Below, piece by piece: positions 16,296-28,310 of a DNA stretch of 64,000 bases. The position numbers were made by a program, and so were the translations under genes. Numbering within the stretch: the stretch's first letter is position 1; the number at the start of each line of letters is the position of its first letter. The stretch is from JBCBKP01 sp038746265 (GTDB lineage: Bacteria; Planctomycetota; Phycisphaerae; Phycisphaerales; UBA1924): the NCBI GenBank assembly GCA_038746265.1, contig JBCDKU010000001.1:1-64000 (forward strand). The letters run 5' to 3'. Under the pieces are notes generated by a model, which did not search any database, was not told the origin of the DNA, and was given only the letters and a program-made list of their open reading frames with translations.

Positions 16296-17531
16296 TCAGT
16301 CCACCGTCGCCGGCGCCGCGACCAGATCCAGCATCCGATCGAGCGCCAGCACCGCGGGCTCGCGGACTTCCCGCGGGACGCGGATGACGTTGCGGACCTC
16401 GGCGTCGGTCTCGTTGCCCTCGGCATCGATGCCGCACAGGCCGTCAAGGATCCAGAGCAGGTGCGGCTCGTCGATGCGGTACATCGTTGTGCACAGGCAC
16501 TGGCAGTCGGACAGGATCTGGACGTCCACGCCGCGGTCGGCCATGACGCGCTTCATGCGGTTGACAAGGTTGTGCTCGGTGCCGACGGCCCACTTGGTCC
16601 CGGGCTCGGCGGCCTCGAGCGTCCTGATGATGTACTCGGTCGAGCCCGCGAGGTCTGCCTTGTCCACGACCTCGCGCGAGCACTCGGGGTGGACCAGGAT
16701 CGTGCGGTCGGGGTCGGTCGCGCGGAGGTGGTCGCAGTGCTCGGGGCGGAAGAGCTTGTGCACCGAGCAGTGGCCCGCCCACAGGATCACGTCGGACTTC
16801 GCGACACGCTCGGCCGTCATGCCACCGATACCGAGACCCTGCGTGGTGAGCTTGGGGTCGTAGAGGCCCGAGCGCTCATCGACGTCGATGCCGTACTTCC
16901 TGGCGGTGTTGCGACCCAGGTGCTGATCGGGCAGGAAGAGGATCTTGATCTCTTCGCCGGGCTTGCGGGGCTCGGTGCCGCCGTTCATCGCCCACTCAAA
17001 CACGACGTCGGCGTTGGAGCTGGTGCAGCAGGCGCCTCCGTGCGAGCCGACGAACGCCTTGATGGCGGCCGACGAGTTCACGTACGTAATCGGCACCACG
17101 CGCCCGTTCCATCCCTCGTCTTCGGATCCATGGTGCTGGTCGTTGAGCGCCTTGTGGATCAGTTCCCACGCTTCGACGGTGTCGTCGTAGGCGGCCATGT
17201 CCGCCATCGAGCAGCCGGCCGACAGATCGGGCAGGATGACCTCGACCGACTCGGGCGTGAGCATGTCGGCCGTCTCGGCCATGAAGTGCACGCCGCAGAA
17301 CACGACGTGCTCGACGCGCCGCTCGGTCGCGACCTTCGCGGCGATCTGGCTCAGCTTGAGGGAGTCACCCGTGACGTCGGCGTGCTGGATGACATCATCG
17401 ACCTGGTAGTGGTGACCGAGGATGAAGAGCTTGTCGCCGAGCCGCGCGCGGCGATCGACGATCGCGGCCGCGAGCTCGTCAGTGTTCGCCTTGGTGTAAC
17501 GCTCGGGGAGCGAGGGCTGCCAGATCAGCAC
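16296..17531 (-). CDS. nadA: Quinolinate synthase
   Basis: Fe-S enzyme of NAD biosynthesis that condenses iminoaspartate with dihydroxyacetone phosphate. Using GTG 17531 (GGAAGGAG upstream) the protein has 411 residues; the frame stays open to a TTG at 17600. The three cluster cysteines are visible in SAGCSMAD (Cys107), HPECSREV and SDCQCLC. The substrate loops HHYQVDD, CGVHFMAETADM and YVNSSAAIKA are intact. It is the long bacterial form. nadB and nadC are not in the window. The next gene upstream is a PilZ protein on the same strand. Confidence 0.95.
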   Translation of the reverse strand: MLIWQPSLPERYTKANTDELAAAIVDRRARLGDKLFILGHHYQVDDVIQHADVTGDSLKLSQIAAKVATERRVEHVVFCGVHFMAETADMLTPESVEVILPDLSAGCSMADMAAYDDTVEAWELIHKALNDQHHGSEDEGWNGRVVPITYVNSSAAIKAFVGSHGGACCTSSNADVVFEWAMNGGTEPRKPGEEIKILFLPDQHLGRNTARKYGIDVDERSGLYDPKLTTQGLGIGGMTAERVAKSDVILWAGHCSVHKLFRPEHCDHLRATDPDRTILVHPECSREVVDKADLAGSTEYIIRTLEAAEPGTKWAVGTEHNLVNRMKRVMADRGVDVQILSDCQCLCTTMYRIDEPHLLWILDGLCGIDAEGNETDAEVRNVIRVPREVREPAVLALDRMLDLVAAPATVD

Positions 17532-17617
17532 GGGTCCGCGGTCTCCTTCCGTGGTCAACGGTAGGAAGCGGTTGGGACGGGGATCGCGGCCCGGGCCCAA
17601 GGGCGTTCAGGCAATGG

Positions 17618-17992
17618 TCAGGCGGCGGTGCGGCCGCGCTTCGCGGCCGATGCGCGGACACCGATCGTGGCGGACTTCTGGGCCTGCTCGAACCGCAGCG
17701 CGACGGTTTGCTCGCCGGACCCGACAGGCCCCGAACGCACAACCGTCGCGGCCGAGAGACCCCGCTTGGAGAGGATTGCCTCAGATTCCCAGCTCACCGC
17801 GACCGAGAGCTTGTCGCCGTTCTTGAGCGGTCGGCTGGTCATCACACGGATCTGCGCCCCGCCCGCGGAGACGTTGGTTGTTTTGCCGGGCAGGTACTTC
17901 GCGCCGCCCTGCGGCAGCAGCTTGCAGGACAGCTGCGCGCCGATCCGTTCGTGGACGCGACGCTCTTCTTCTCTTGTGAGTCCGAGAACCAT
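17618..17992 (-). CDS. PilZ-domain protein
   Basis: A 124-residue single-domain protein, probably a cyclic-di-GMP receptor. The first motif is present in the form RRVHERIGAQLSCKL and the second as NVSAGGAQI, corresponding to RxxxR and (D/N)xSxxG. Start ATG 17992 is chosen for the GGAGG 8 bases upstream; a GTG at 18019 is possible. The C-terminus is basic. It sits upstream of nadA on the same strand with no obvious functional link. Confidence 0.85.
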   Translation of the reverse strand: MVLGLTREEERRVHERIGAQLSCKLLPQGGAKYLPGKTTNVSAGGAQIRVMTSRPLKNGDKLSVAVSWESEAILSKRGLSAATVVRSGPVGSGEQTVALRFEQAQKSATIGVRASAAKRGRTAA

Positions 17993-18108
17993 GGCGACAC
18001 CCTCCGTGGTGACCGGCACGCTCCGTTGCCGGTGACGCTATCGAACCGTTCTTCGAAGAACAGCGAGCCGCGTCGCCGCCGGCCTGCTGTCGGTGGCAGC
18101 CCGTCCGA

Positions 18109-19314
18109 TCATCCCGCCATCAGCTGCGATCCCTGCGCCTTGGTCTCCGCGAGCGCATCCCGGTGCGCGGCGATCAGCCCGGCGAGCACCGTCTCGATGC
18201 TGCACCGCGAGCGCACGCGCTGCGCGGCGCACTGACCGATCATCGAGCGCCAGTCCTCGTCGGGCAGCATCCCCGCGATCGCGTAGGTCATCGAGTCCGC
18301 CGTGCCCGGCACGCGGACACCTGTCACGCCGTTCTCGATCAGCTCGTCCGCGCCGGGCGTATCAGCAACGACCACCGCCGCGCCGTTCGCCATCGCCTCG
18401 AGCACGCCGAGCGGCTCGGGGTTGTGCACCGCGGCGTGGACATAGATCGCGCACTTGAGGCTGCGCTCGACGAACTCCTCGTAGCCGATCTCGCCCAAGA
18501 ACTCGGCTTGGATCTCCGCGTCGGCGGCCTGCTGCTCGAGGTCGGGCCGCGCCGGGCCGTCGCCCGCGAGCACGAGGCGGACCTTCGATTTCATGTCGGC
18601 GGGCAGCGCGCGCACCGCGTCGATCACGACGTCGTACCGGCTCGAGATCGCGAGCTCACCCCATGAGAAGATCATGTCGGCGTCGCGCTCTGTCGTCGCA
18701 ACAGGCTCGACGTCTGCCGGCACGAAGTTCCGGACGAGCCGTGTGCGATCAGGATTGACACCGAAGCGCCAGCAGATGTCATCGAGCATCGGGCCAGAGC
18801 CGCCCACGACGAGCTGCGCCGAGGTGCAGATGCCCCGCTCCTGCAGGCCCGCCTCGACCGCCTGCGCGGAGTGCGGGCCGTAGCGGTACGACAGCACGCG
18901 GCTGGGCAGGAAGCCGCCGCGCGCGACAAGCGCGGTCGCGAGACCCGAACGCCGCAGCTGCCCGGCGAGCGACTCGGCGATCCCGGCGTCGCCCAGCTCG
19001 TAGGTCTGCACGACCGCGGACTTCGCGTCGCGGAGCCGCGCGAGCACGCGGTCGGCCATGCTTGCGCGGGGGCCGACGAGCGGGTCTTCTTCGCCGAAGC
19101 TGACGAGTTCGATCTGGTCCGCCTGGGGTGAGCCGGCGGCCGCGCGGATCGCGTCGAGCGAACCGCCGTTGCGGCTGACGAGCACCACCTTCTTGTAGTG
19201 GTCGGCGAGACCGCGCAGCAGGTGCGCTTCGCGCGGAAGGCGACCGAGCCTCTCCCACACGTCGAGACTCGACGAACGCGGGAACGTCAGAATGAGGGCG
19301 TCGGCTACGGTCAT
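18109..19314 (-). CDS. Glycosyltransferase family 4 protein
   Basis: A 401-residue GT-B fold retaining glycosyltransferase. The C-terminal nucleotide-sugar site is clear: VRLVLAGDGP, then EPLGVLEAMANGAAVVVADTPGADELIENGVTG, with the E-x7-E type motif. The N-terminal acceptor domain has a Rossmann start and DHYKKVVLVSRNGG. It is divergently placed to the nucleotidyltransferase-kinase gene at 19472, and a GT2 gene follows that, so this is probably a surface-polysaccharide locus. The sugar specificity cannot be read from the sequence. Confidence 0.9.
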   Translation of the reverse strand: MTVADALILTFPRSSSLDVWERLGRLPREAHLLRGLADHYKKVVLVSRNGGSLDAIRAAAGSPQADQIELVSFGEEDPLVGPRASMADRVLARLRDAKSAVVQTYELGDAGIAESLAGQLRRSGLATALVARGGFLPSRVLSYRYGPHSAQAVEAGLQERGICTSAQLVVGGSGPMLDDICWRFGVNPDRTRLVRNFVPADVEPVATTERDADMIFSWGELAISSRYDVVIDAVRALPADMKSKVRLVLAGDGPARPDLEQQAADAEIQAEFLGEIGYEEFVERSLKCAIYVHAAVHNPEPLGVLEAMANGAAVVVADTPGADELIENGVTGVRVPGTADSMTYAIAGMLPDEDWRSMIGQCAAQRVRSRCSIETVLAGLIAAHRDALAETKAQGSQLMAG

Positions 19315-19471
19315 GACTCCCAGTCCGCTCCGCCTGAATACGCACGCGGCGGAACTCCAACCGGGCCATCGGCTTCGGCCGCCCGCAGATCCAGCAGAAT
19401 CGGCAACCGCCCGTGACCCCACGCCCGGAACTCGCCCGGGCGGGGGCCCCTCGCCGATAGCCCCCCCAACC

Positions 19472-21139
19472 ATGGCACCCGCCCGCGCAACAGAACCGAC
19501 CCGCAAGATCCTCTCGCTTGAGACGCTCCGGCGTCTCCGCGCCGAGGCGGCGGCAGAGGGCCGGCGGCTGATCCATTGCCACGGCTGCTTCGACATCGTC
19601 CACCCGGGCCACGTCCGGCACCTCCGCCACGCGCGGAGCCAGGGTGACATTCTGCTTGTCTCGATCACGGGCGATTCGGACATCGCCAAGGGGGCGGGAC
19701 GCCCGCTGATCCCGCAGGAGCTCCGCGCCGAGAACCTCGCCGAGCTCGACTGCGTGGACTGGGTCCACATCGACCAGCACGCGACCGCGGCCGAGCTGCT
19801 CGAGGCGGTCCGCCCCGACATCTACGTCAAGGGTCGCGAGTACGAGTCGTCGAATGACCCGCGGTTCGTCGCCGAACGCGACACCGTCGAGCGGCACGGC
19901 GGGCGCGTGCTTTACAGCTCGGGCGACGTTGTCTTCAGCTCGACCGCGCTGATCGCCGCGATGGCCGAATCGGTCGATCCGTATCACCGTCGCTTCTGCC
20001 AGCTCACCGCCGACCCGCGCCTCTCGGGCAACACACCGGGGCACGTGCTCGCCGGCGTACGCGGCAAGCGGCTGGTCATCGTGGGCGAGGTCATCCGCGA
20101 TACCTATGTCTTCTGCGACCGCCCCGAGATCGCGGGCGAGCATCCGATGATGACGCTGCGCCCGCTCGAGCAGCGGCACTACGACGGCGGCGCCGCCGTC
20201 CTCGCGCGGCACGCCGCGGGGCTCGGCGCGAAGCCCGTGCTCGTGACATCGCTGCCGGACGACGCCGTGGGCCGATCCGTTCGCGCGCGGCTCGAATCCG
20301 AGGGTGTCGAGGTGCGCTCGGTTGCCTCGCCCGATCCCGTCGCCGAGAAGCAGCGGTTCCTTGTCGGCGCGAGCAAGGTGATGAAGCTCGACCTGGTCAA
20401 CGAGTCCTCGCTCGACGCCGCGAGCCGCAGGCGTCTGGTTGATCTCGCGATCGACTCGGCGGGTCAGGAGGGCGCGGACGCCGCGATCGTCGCCGACTTC
20501 GGGCTCGGGCTGCTGACGCCCGCGCTGATCAGTGATCTGTGCGCCAGGCTGCGCACACGCGTCGGCACGCTCGCGGGCGATATCTCGGGCCGCCGCGCGA
20601 GCCTGCTTGCGATGCGTCGCATGGACCTGCTCACGCCCTCCGAGACAGAGCTCCGCGACGCGATCGGTGACTACGCGGGCGGGCTCGCGAACGTGACCTA
20701 CCGACTGCTCGACCAGACCGGCTCAAGAGCCGCGGCGGTCACGATGGGCCCCGAAGGACTGATCGCGTTCGAGCCCCGCCGCGGCGCGGAAGCGAAGCCC
20801 AGCCCCGCGGGCGATCACACCTCGAAGCTTCGATCGGAGCACGTCCCCGCGATGACGCCGCACGCCGCCGACCCGCTCGGCTGCGGCGACGCCCTGCTCG
20901 CGACCGCGACGCTCGCGCTCGCCGCGGGCGGCGATCTGCTGCAGGCCGTCTACCTCGGCTCCGCGGCCGCGGCGATCCAGAGCCGCAAGCTCGGCAACGA
21001 CCCGATCGAGACCGCCGCCGTCCGCCGCGAACTCACACGCATCGCGAGCGCGCACCTCACGCTTGCCGGCTCGGGCGTGATCGAGACGCGGCGCGTCGAG
21101 CTGCCCAAGCCGAACGACACCCAGAAGGAAGCTGTCTGA
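19472..21139 (+). CDS. Bifunctional nucleotidyltransferase / PfkB-family sugar kinase (HldE-like, swapped order)
   Basis: A 555-residue fusion. Residues about 30-180 are a cytidylyltransferase-like domain (HCHGCFDIVHPGHVRHLRHA, HPGH at 44-47, then DIYVKGREY). Residues about 205-530 are a PfkB/ribokinase-fold kinase (YDGGAAVLARHAAGLGAKPV, DPLGCGDALL with the catalytic Asp473). E. coli HldE makes ADP-heptose with the kinase first and the transferase second; here the order is reversed. Glycerol or heptose phosphate substrates fit the families, but the DPLGCGD motif departs from the usual DTTGAGD. ATG 19472 follows a Pro/Gly-rich leader. The stop overlaps the GT2 start as TGATG. Confidence 0.88.
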   Translation: MAPARATEPTRKILSLETLRRLRAEAAAEGRRLIHCHGCFDIVHPGHVRHLRHARSQGDILLVSITGDSDIAKGAGRPLIPQELRAENLAELDCVDWVHIDQHATAAELLEAVRPDIYVKGREYESSNDPRFVAERDTVERHGGRVLYSSGDVVFSSTALIAAMAESVDPYHRRFCQLTADPRLSGNTPGHVLAGVRGKRLVIVGEVIRDTYVFCDRPEIAGEHPMMTLRPLEQRHYDGGAAVLARHAAGLGAKPVLVTSLPDDAVGRSVRARLESEGVEVRSVASPDPVAEKQRFLVGASKVMKLDLVNESSLDAASRRRLVDLAIDSAGQEGADAAIVADFGLGLLTPALISDLCARLRTRVGTLAGDISGRRASLLAMRRMDLLTPSETELRDAIGDYAGGLANVTYRLLDQTGSRAAAVTMGPEGLIAFEPRRGAEAKPSPAGDHTSKLRSEHVPAMTPHAADPLGCGDALLATATLALAAGGDLLQAVYLGSAAAAIQSRKLGNDPIETAAVRRELTRIASAHLTLAGSGVIETRRVELPKPNDTQKEAV

Positions 21140-22380
21140 TGGATCGTTTCATGGACCGCTCGATGACCGGAGCGACCAACGCGACCGACGCAACCGGCGC
21201 GATCGGCTTCGTCTTCCCCACGCGCGACCGGCCCTCGGACCTCGCGCGCACGCTCGACGCCCTCGGTCGCCTCCGCGTCCCCGAGCACAGCGGCGTGCTC
21301 GTGATCGACAACAACAGCGCATCCCCCGCCGTCACGCCCTCGCGCCTGCCCAACGGCCTGTTCGTGAGCCTCATCCGCCTCGACTTCAACGCCGGCGCCG
21401 CCGGCCGCAACCTCGCGATCCAGCACCTCGACCTCGCGAGCGAGCACGACTGGCTCGTGCTGCTCGACGACGACTCCGCGCCGAGCCCCGGCACCGACCT
21501 CGCCGCGATCCTTGAGAGCCAGCCGCCCGACGTCGCGGCCGTCACGGCCGACATCCACCTGCCGAACCAGAACCGCCGCGAGTCGGGCGGGCTCCCCGAG
21601 GTCCCGATCGGATGCGGCGTCGCGATCCGCGCGGCCGTCTTCGCCGAGATCGGCGGCTACGACGAGTCCTTCGGCTACTACGCCGAGGAGTACGACCTCG
21701 CCGCGAAGCTCATCGCCGCCGGGCACCGCGTCGCGTTCGATCACCGCTTCCGCGTCGAGCACCGCAAGGCGGACGCGGGCCGCGACATGAACCTCATCCT
21801 CGCGCGGCTCATCCGCAACAACGGCTGGGTCATGCAGCGCTGGGCACCCGAGCGCGAGCTGGAACTCGAGCTCGAGCACCTCCGCACGCGCTACCGCGCA
21901 ATCGCGGAGAAGGAAAACGCCGTCGCGGGCTTCGAGCGTGGGCTCGCCGAACTGGAACGCACGATCGCCGACCAGCCGCGCACGCCGCTGACGCCCGCGC
22001 ACTGGGACCGGTTCACCGGGCTCACCGCGGCACGCCGGGCGCTCGCGCGCGAGATGGTTCGCCAGCCCTTCGACCGCTGCGCGATCACACACGCGGGCAA
22101 GAACGAGCGGGTCATCCGCCGTGCCCTTGCGGAGCTGACGATCGAGGTGGTCGCCGATGACGGCGCGGTACCGCTGGTAATCGGGACGATGTCACCCGGG
22201 CCCATGTTGGATGCGTTGGATGCACTGGACGCGCTGGATACGTTGGGCGCCACAAACCAGCGCGTCATCGCGCCCTGGCCCGAGGCGGTCACAGAATCCG
22301 CAGCGCCTGCTCGCTCAGCGAGCCCGGTGATCGGAGTCCTCGGATCTCCGCGATCACACCGTGCTGCCCGGGCCACATGA
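21139..22380 (+). CDS. Glycosyltransferase family 2 protein
   Basis: A 413-residue GT-A fold glycosyltransferase. Visible are the opening FVFPTRDRPSDLARTLDAL, a VIDNNS turn, NAGAAGRNLAI, the metal-binding LVLLDDDSAPSPG (DxD) and later GGYDESFGYYAEEYDLAAKL, the ED-type catalytic region. Residues about 260-410 are less conserved. The start overlaps the upstream fusion gene (TGATG). The last 92 bp overlap the convergent Nudix gene, so the C-terminal 30 residues are encoded opposite another gene. It probably transfers a sugar made available by the upstream fusion enzyme. Confidence 0.88.
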   Translation: MDRFMDRSMTGATNATDATGAIGFVFPTRDRPSDLARTLDALGRLRVPEHSGVLVIDNNSASPAVTPSRLPNGLFVSLIRLDFNAGAAGRNLAIQHLDLASEHDWLVLLDDDSAPSPGTDLAAILESQPPDVAAVTADIHLPNQNRRESGGLPEVPIGCGVAIRAAVFAEIGGYDESFGYYAEEYDLAAKLIAAGHRVAFDHRFRVEHRKADAGRDMNLILARLIRNNGWVMQRWAPERELELELEHLRTRYRAIAEKENAVAGFERGLAELERTIADQPRTPLTPAHWDRFTGLTAARRALAREMVRQPFDRCAITHAGKNERVIRRALAELTIEVVADDGAVPLVIGTMSPGPMLDALDALDALDTLGATNQRVIAPWPEAVTESAAPARSASPVIGVLGSPRSHRAARAT

Positions 22381-22759
22381 ACGACGCCTCGGCGTCCGCG
22401 AGCGGCACCCACCGGTGCGCATCGTGCTCATGGTTCAGGACCGGCTCCCAGCCCGACTCGACCTCGACCAGGAACCGCGGCGACATCACGATCTCGTCGC
22501 GGACCGCGAGGTAGTACGGGTGCACCTGCTCGAGCGCCCACGCGCCGACGACGACCTTTCGATCGAGGCTGCACTCTTCTGAGAGCTCGCGCCACAGACA
22601 GTCGATCGACGACTCCCCATCCTCGACGTGCCCCATCACGGGCTGCCAGGTCTGGTTGAGCACGACGCCCGTCCGCCGCATCTGCAGCAGTTCAGGCGTC
22701 GCGCCGCCGCGCAGGACGTAGCCGTCCACGACGTCCGATCGGATCCGAGGCCCCCTCAC
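22289..22759 (-). CDS. Nudix hydrolase
   Basis: A 156-residue Nudix-fold hydrolase. The Nudix box reads GHVEDGESSIDCLWRELSEE, matching G-x5-E-x7-REUxEE. The N-terminus RIRSDVVDGYVLRGGATPELL with LLQMRR-type strands fits dinucleoside or sugar-nucleotide hydrolases. GTG 22759 overlaps the pabB stop (GTGA), so the two are translationally coupled. In folate-producing bacteria a Nudix enzyme removes pyrophosphate from dihydroneopterin triphosphate; coupling to pabB makes that role attractive but unproven. Its 3' end overlaps the convergent GT2 gene by 92 bp. Confidence 0.9.
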   Translation of the reverse strand: MRGPRIRSDVVDGYVLRGGATPELLQMRRTGVVLNQTWQPVMGHVEDGESSIDCLWRELSEECSLDRKVVVGAWALEQVHPYYLAVRDEIVMSPRFLVEVESGWEPVLNHEHDAHRWVPLADAEASFMWPGQHGVIAEIRGLRSPGSLSEQALRIL

Positions 22760-23979
22760 GCCATCACCTTCGCGCGCGACCGCTGCACAACCCGCCGCAA
22801 CACCTCGGCCTTGTCGAGCGATTCCTGCCACTCGGCCTCGGGGTCCGAATCAGCAACGATGCCGCAGCCGACGTGGTAGTCCACCGTCCGCACGCCCTCG
22901 GCGTTCGGCGGCGAGACCAGCGCCGTGCGGATCGCAACAGAGCAGCTCGCGTCACCGCTGGCATCGATCACGCCGAGCGTGCCGCAGTAGAGATGCCGCC
23001 GAACCGGCTCGAGCTCGTCGATGATCTGCATCGCGCGGATCTTCGGAGCGCCCGTCACCGAGCCGGGCGGGAACGCCGCCACGAGTGCATCGCCGAACAA
23101 GAGTTCATCGCGGAGCTTCGCCGAGATCGTCGCGGTCGCCTGGTGCACCGCGTTGCCGTGCAGCTCGACCTTCCGCGGCACGTCCACACACACCGAGCCG
23201 AACGCCGCGGTGCGCCCAAGATCATTCCGCATCAGATCCACGATCATCGCCAGCTCGGCCCGGTCCTTGGCAGCTCCAAACAGCTCGGCCGCGTCGCCCG
23301 TCGCGGGCCGTGTGCCCTTCATGGGCTCGGTCGAGATCGCCCGCGACGCCGCGTCGTGTCGAAGGAACAGCTCCGGGCTCACCGAGCAGACGGCCGCGCC
23401 CGAAGGCAGCTCGACATAGAACCCGTGCGCCGGCTCGGCCTCGCGCGCGAGCGCCGCAAACAGATCCCGCGGCTCGCCGACGAACGGCATCGACAACCGA
23501 TGCGTCAGGTTCACCTGATACACATCGCCCGCGTGCACGTACGCGATCGCCCGCTCGACCGCGCGGCAGAACGCATCGCGCCCCGTGAAGCTCGCGGGCT
23601 CGCCGAGTTCGATCGGACCTGGTGCCGCCGGACCCAGCGCCGGCGGCAACCCGATCGGTGCCGCTTCATCATCTTCGAACCGCCACGCGCTCTCGGCATC
23701 CGCGGCGAACGCGATCGGCCACGCGCGATCGCCCGGCGACGCCGACCCGACCGCGGGCTCGATCTCCCGACCGCCTTCGTACGACACGCCGAAGAACCGA
23801 TGCCCCGATGCCGGCGGCGTGAGCAGGCCCGCATCGAACCGATCGAGCACACGCACGCCGCCCGGCAGACCCAAGAGCCCGCGCCGCGCCGCGGCGTGAA
23901 GCGAAACCGACGCCGCCAGCGGCAGGGCGCGCGGCCACCGCGTGATCGCGTCGAGAACGGGCATGTCGGCTTGGTTCAT
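22756..23979 (-). CDS. pabB: Aminodeoxychorismate synthase component I
   Basis: Chorismate-utilising enzyme (407 residues) that makes 4-amino-4-deoxychorismate for p-aminobenzoate and folate. The chorismate-binding core shows DVYQVNLTHR, EPMKGTRPATGDAAELF, EMIVDLMRND-type AMIVDLMRNDLGR, PPGSVTGAPKIRAMQIID and the C-terminal HVGCGIVADSDPEAEWQE. These separate PabB from anthranilate synthase only moderately; the KGTRPA segment favours PabB. No pabA or pabC gene is adjacent. It is coupled to the downstream Nudix gene. Confidence 0.9.
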   Translation of the reverse strand: MNQADMPVLDAITRWPRALPLAASVSLHAAARRGLLGLPGGVRVLDRFDAGLLTPPASGHRFFGVSYEGGREIEPAVGSASPGDRAWPIAFAADAESAWRFEDDEAAPIGLPPALGPAAPGPIELGEPASFTGRDAFCRAVERAIAYVHAGDVYQVNLTHRLSMPFVGEPRDLFAALAREAEPAHGFYVELPSGAAVCSVSPELFLRHDAASRAISTEPMKGTRPATGDAAELFGAAKDRAELAMIVDLMRNDLGRTAAFGSVCVDVPRKVELHGNAVHQATATISAKLRDELLFGDALVAAFPPGSVTGAPKIRAMQIIDELEPVRRHLYCGTLGVIDASGDASCSVAIRTALVSPPNAEGVRTVDYHVGCGIVADSDPEAEWQESLDKAEVLRRVVQRSRAKVMA

Positions 23980-24144
23980 CCCGGCTGAGATCGCAGTATC
24001 CCCCGAGCCTCGACTCTACCCCCGCAAATGCCGCCCGTCCGACACGCGAGATCCGCGCCGAAGGCTCCAATAATCCAGAACCCGCCCGGCCGACCAGCTC
24101 GGTTCGGGTTCTGACCACTCTCTCCCGAACACTCCCCGATCTTA

Positions 24145-24162
24145 GGGGCCGCTCAGGGCCCC
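24145..24162. other. Perfect hairpin just upstream of ppdK
   Basis: GGGGCC-GCTCAG-GGCCCC, a 6-bp perfect stem with a 6-base loop ending 13 bases before the ATG at 24176 and next to the GAGG ribosome-binding site. In the mRNA it could influence translation initiation. No T-run follows, so it is not a terminator. Confidence 0.45.
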
Positions 24163-24175
24163 CCCGAGGTGCCGG

Positions 24176-27139
<2,964 letters not shown>

Positions 27140-27145
27140 CAGCGC

Positions 27146-27592
27146 TCACGAAAGCCGGTACCGCGTCCGCACCCGCTCATCACCCCGCGGCGTGCGCACG
27201 GTCCAATCAAGCTCGACCGTGCACACCGTCAGCGTCATGCGACCGATGTACAGGTCCTTGTCACACGGGTGAGGCTCGAGCGTCTCCGCGCTATCGGCGA
27301 GCTCGTCGATCGCGAACCGCGCGATCACGACGGGCTCGCCCATCCGCTCGTGCTCGAGCACCAGCTCATCGCCCTCGAGCGACCACCGCAGCCGGTTCGT
27401 CGCCGCCGACCGCTTGCCATTGACCGCCCGCATCTGCCCGCGCTCGACGTACCGCAGCGCCTGACCATCCCGCGTGACATCGACTGCAACATCAACACCC
27501 GCGCGGTACCAGCCGATCTCACGGCCCTTGTGGTCGCGCGCGATCGACACCACCCGCGCAGCCCGCGAAAGCTCCCGGAGCGGATCGATCAA
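27146..27592 (-). CDS. DUF6314-like protein
   Basis: A 148-residue protein starting at TTG 27592, which overlaps the upstream methyltransferase stop (TTGA). The C-terminal signature HPCDKDLYIGRMTLTV then LDWTVRTPRGDERVRTRYRL resembles DUF6314 proteins (H-x-C-x2-D-x-Y-x-G, and a final V-x-G-x-x-x-D-Y-x-x-x-T-x-Y). The fold is predicted as a small beta barrel. The biochemical role is unknown. Coupling to the methyltransferase suggests a shared pathway. Confidence 0.75.
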   Translation of the reverse strand: MIDPLRELSRAARVVSIARDHKGREIGWYRAGVDVAVDVTRDGQALRYVERGQMRAVNGKRSAATNRLRWSLEGDELVLEHERMGEPVVIARFAIDELADSAETLEPHPCDKDLYIGRMTLTVCTVELDWTVRTPRGDERVRTRYRLS

Positions 27593-28299
27593 GCCTGCCC
27601 GCCCTTGCCGCAGTAGAACCAGTGCCCGTCGGTCCCCTGCCCGCGCTCGCGTCCGATCGTGAGCCCCGCCGCCCCGATCGCGTCCCGCACCAGCGCCGCC
27701 GCCCGCGGGTGCCGCCTCATGCCGCGGCGGTGGATCTTCGGCAGCAGCGCATCGGGAAGCGCCATGTACGCCCGCCGCGCCAGCGACGGTCGCCGCGTGT
27801 CGAAGTGCAGCGCCGCCACGCCCCCCTCTCGCAGCACACGGCCCGCCTCGTGCAAATAGGCCTCGATCACGCCCCAGTCCGGGATGTGCTGGAACACGAT
27901 CACGCACAGCACCAGATCGACCGCGCCGTCCTCGATGCCGGCGAGCCGAGGCTCCGCGATCGCCCGCGCCTCGGCGTTGCCGGGCCGCCGCTCGTGCTCG
28001 TTGGTGAGCCGTGCCATCTCGGGCGAGACATCAAACCCCACCGCGCGTCCAAATCGCTCGGCCATCGGGAACAGGTTGCGGCCGACCCCGCAGCCGATCT
28101 CGACCGCGAGATCCGTCGCCGCGGGCGGCGCGTCGGAGAGCACGCGATCGACAAGCCGCCGCCCGGTCTGATAGAAGTCGTCCTCGGAGATCGTGTCTCC
28201 GGGCGATCCCTGCGAGAGCACGTAGAACTGCGCGTCCTCGCGGGCCATCCGGTCCCACGCCGCCCGCTGCGTTGTCGAACTCGTCTCGGTCGAACTCAC
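27589..28299 (-). CDS. Class I SAM-dependent methyltransferase
   Basis: A 236-residue Rossmann-fold methyltransferase. Motif I is AVEIGCGVGRNLFPMAERFG, motif II GFDVSPEMARL, motif IV DLVLCVIVFQHIPDW and motif V RVLREGGVAALHFD. The pattern fits Methyltransf_11/25 small-molecule enzymes; the substrate is unknown. ATG 28299 lies only 11 bp from the divergent O-antigen-ligase-like gene start, leaving almost no room for separate promoters; a later start (for example MAREDAQ, about 17 residues in) may be the real one. Confidence 0.88.
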   Translation of the reverse strand: MSSTETSSTTQRAAWDRMAREDAQFYVLSQGSPGDTISEDDFYQTGRRLVDRVLSDAPPAATDLAVEIGCGVGRNLFPMAERFGRAVGFDVSPEMARLTNEHERRPGNAEARAIAEPRLAGIEDGAVDLVLCVIVFQHIPDWGVIEAYLHEAGRVLREGGVAALHFDTRRPSLARRAYMALPDALLPKIHRRGMRRHPRAAALVRDAIGAAGLTIGRERGQGTDGHWFYCGKGGQA

Positions 28300-28310
28300 G
28301 CCCGCAGTCT

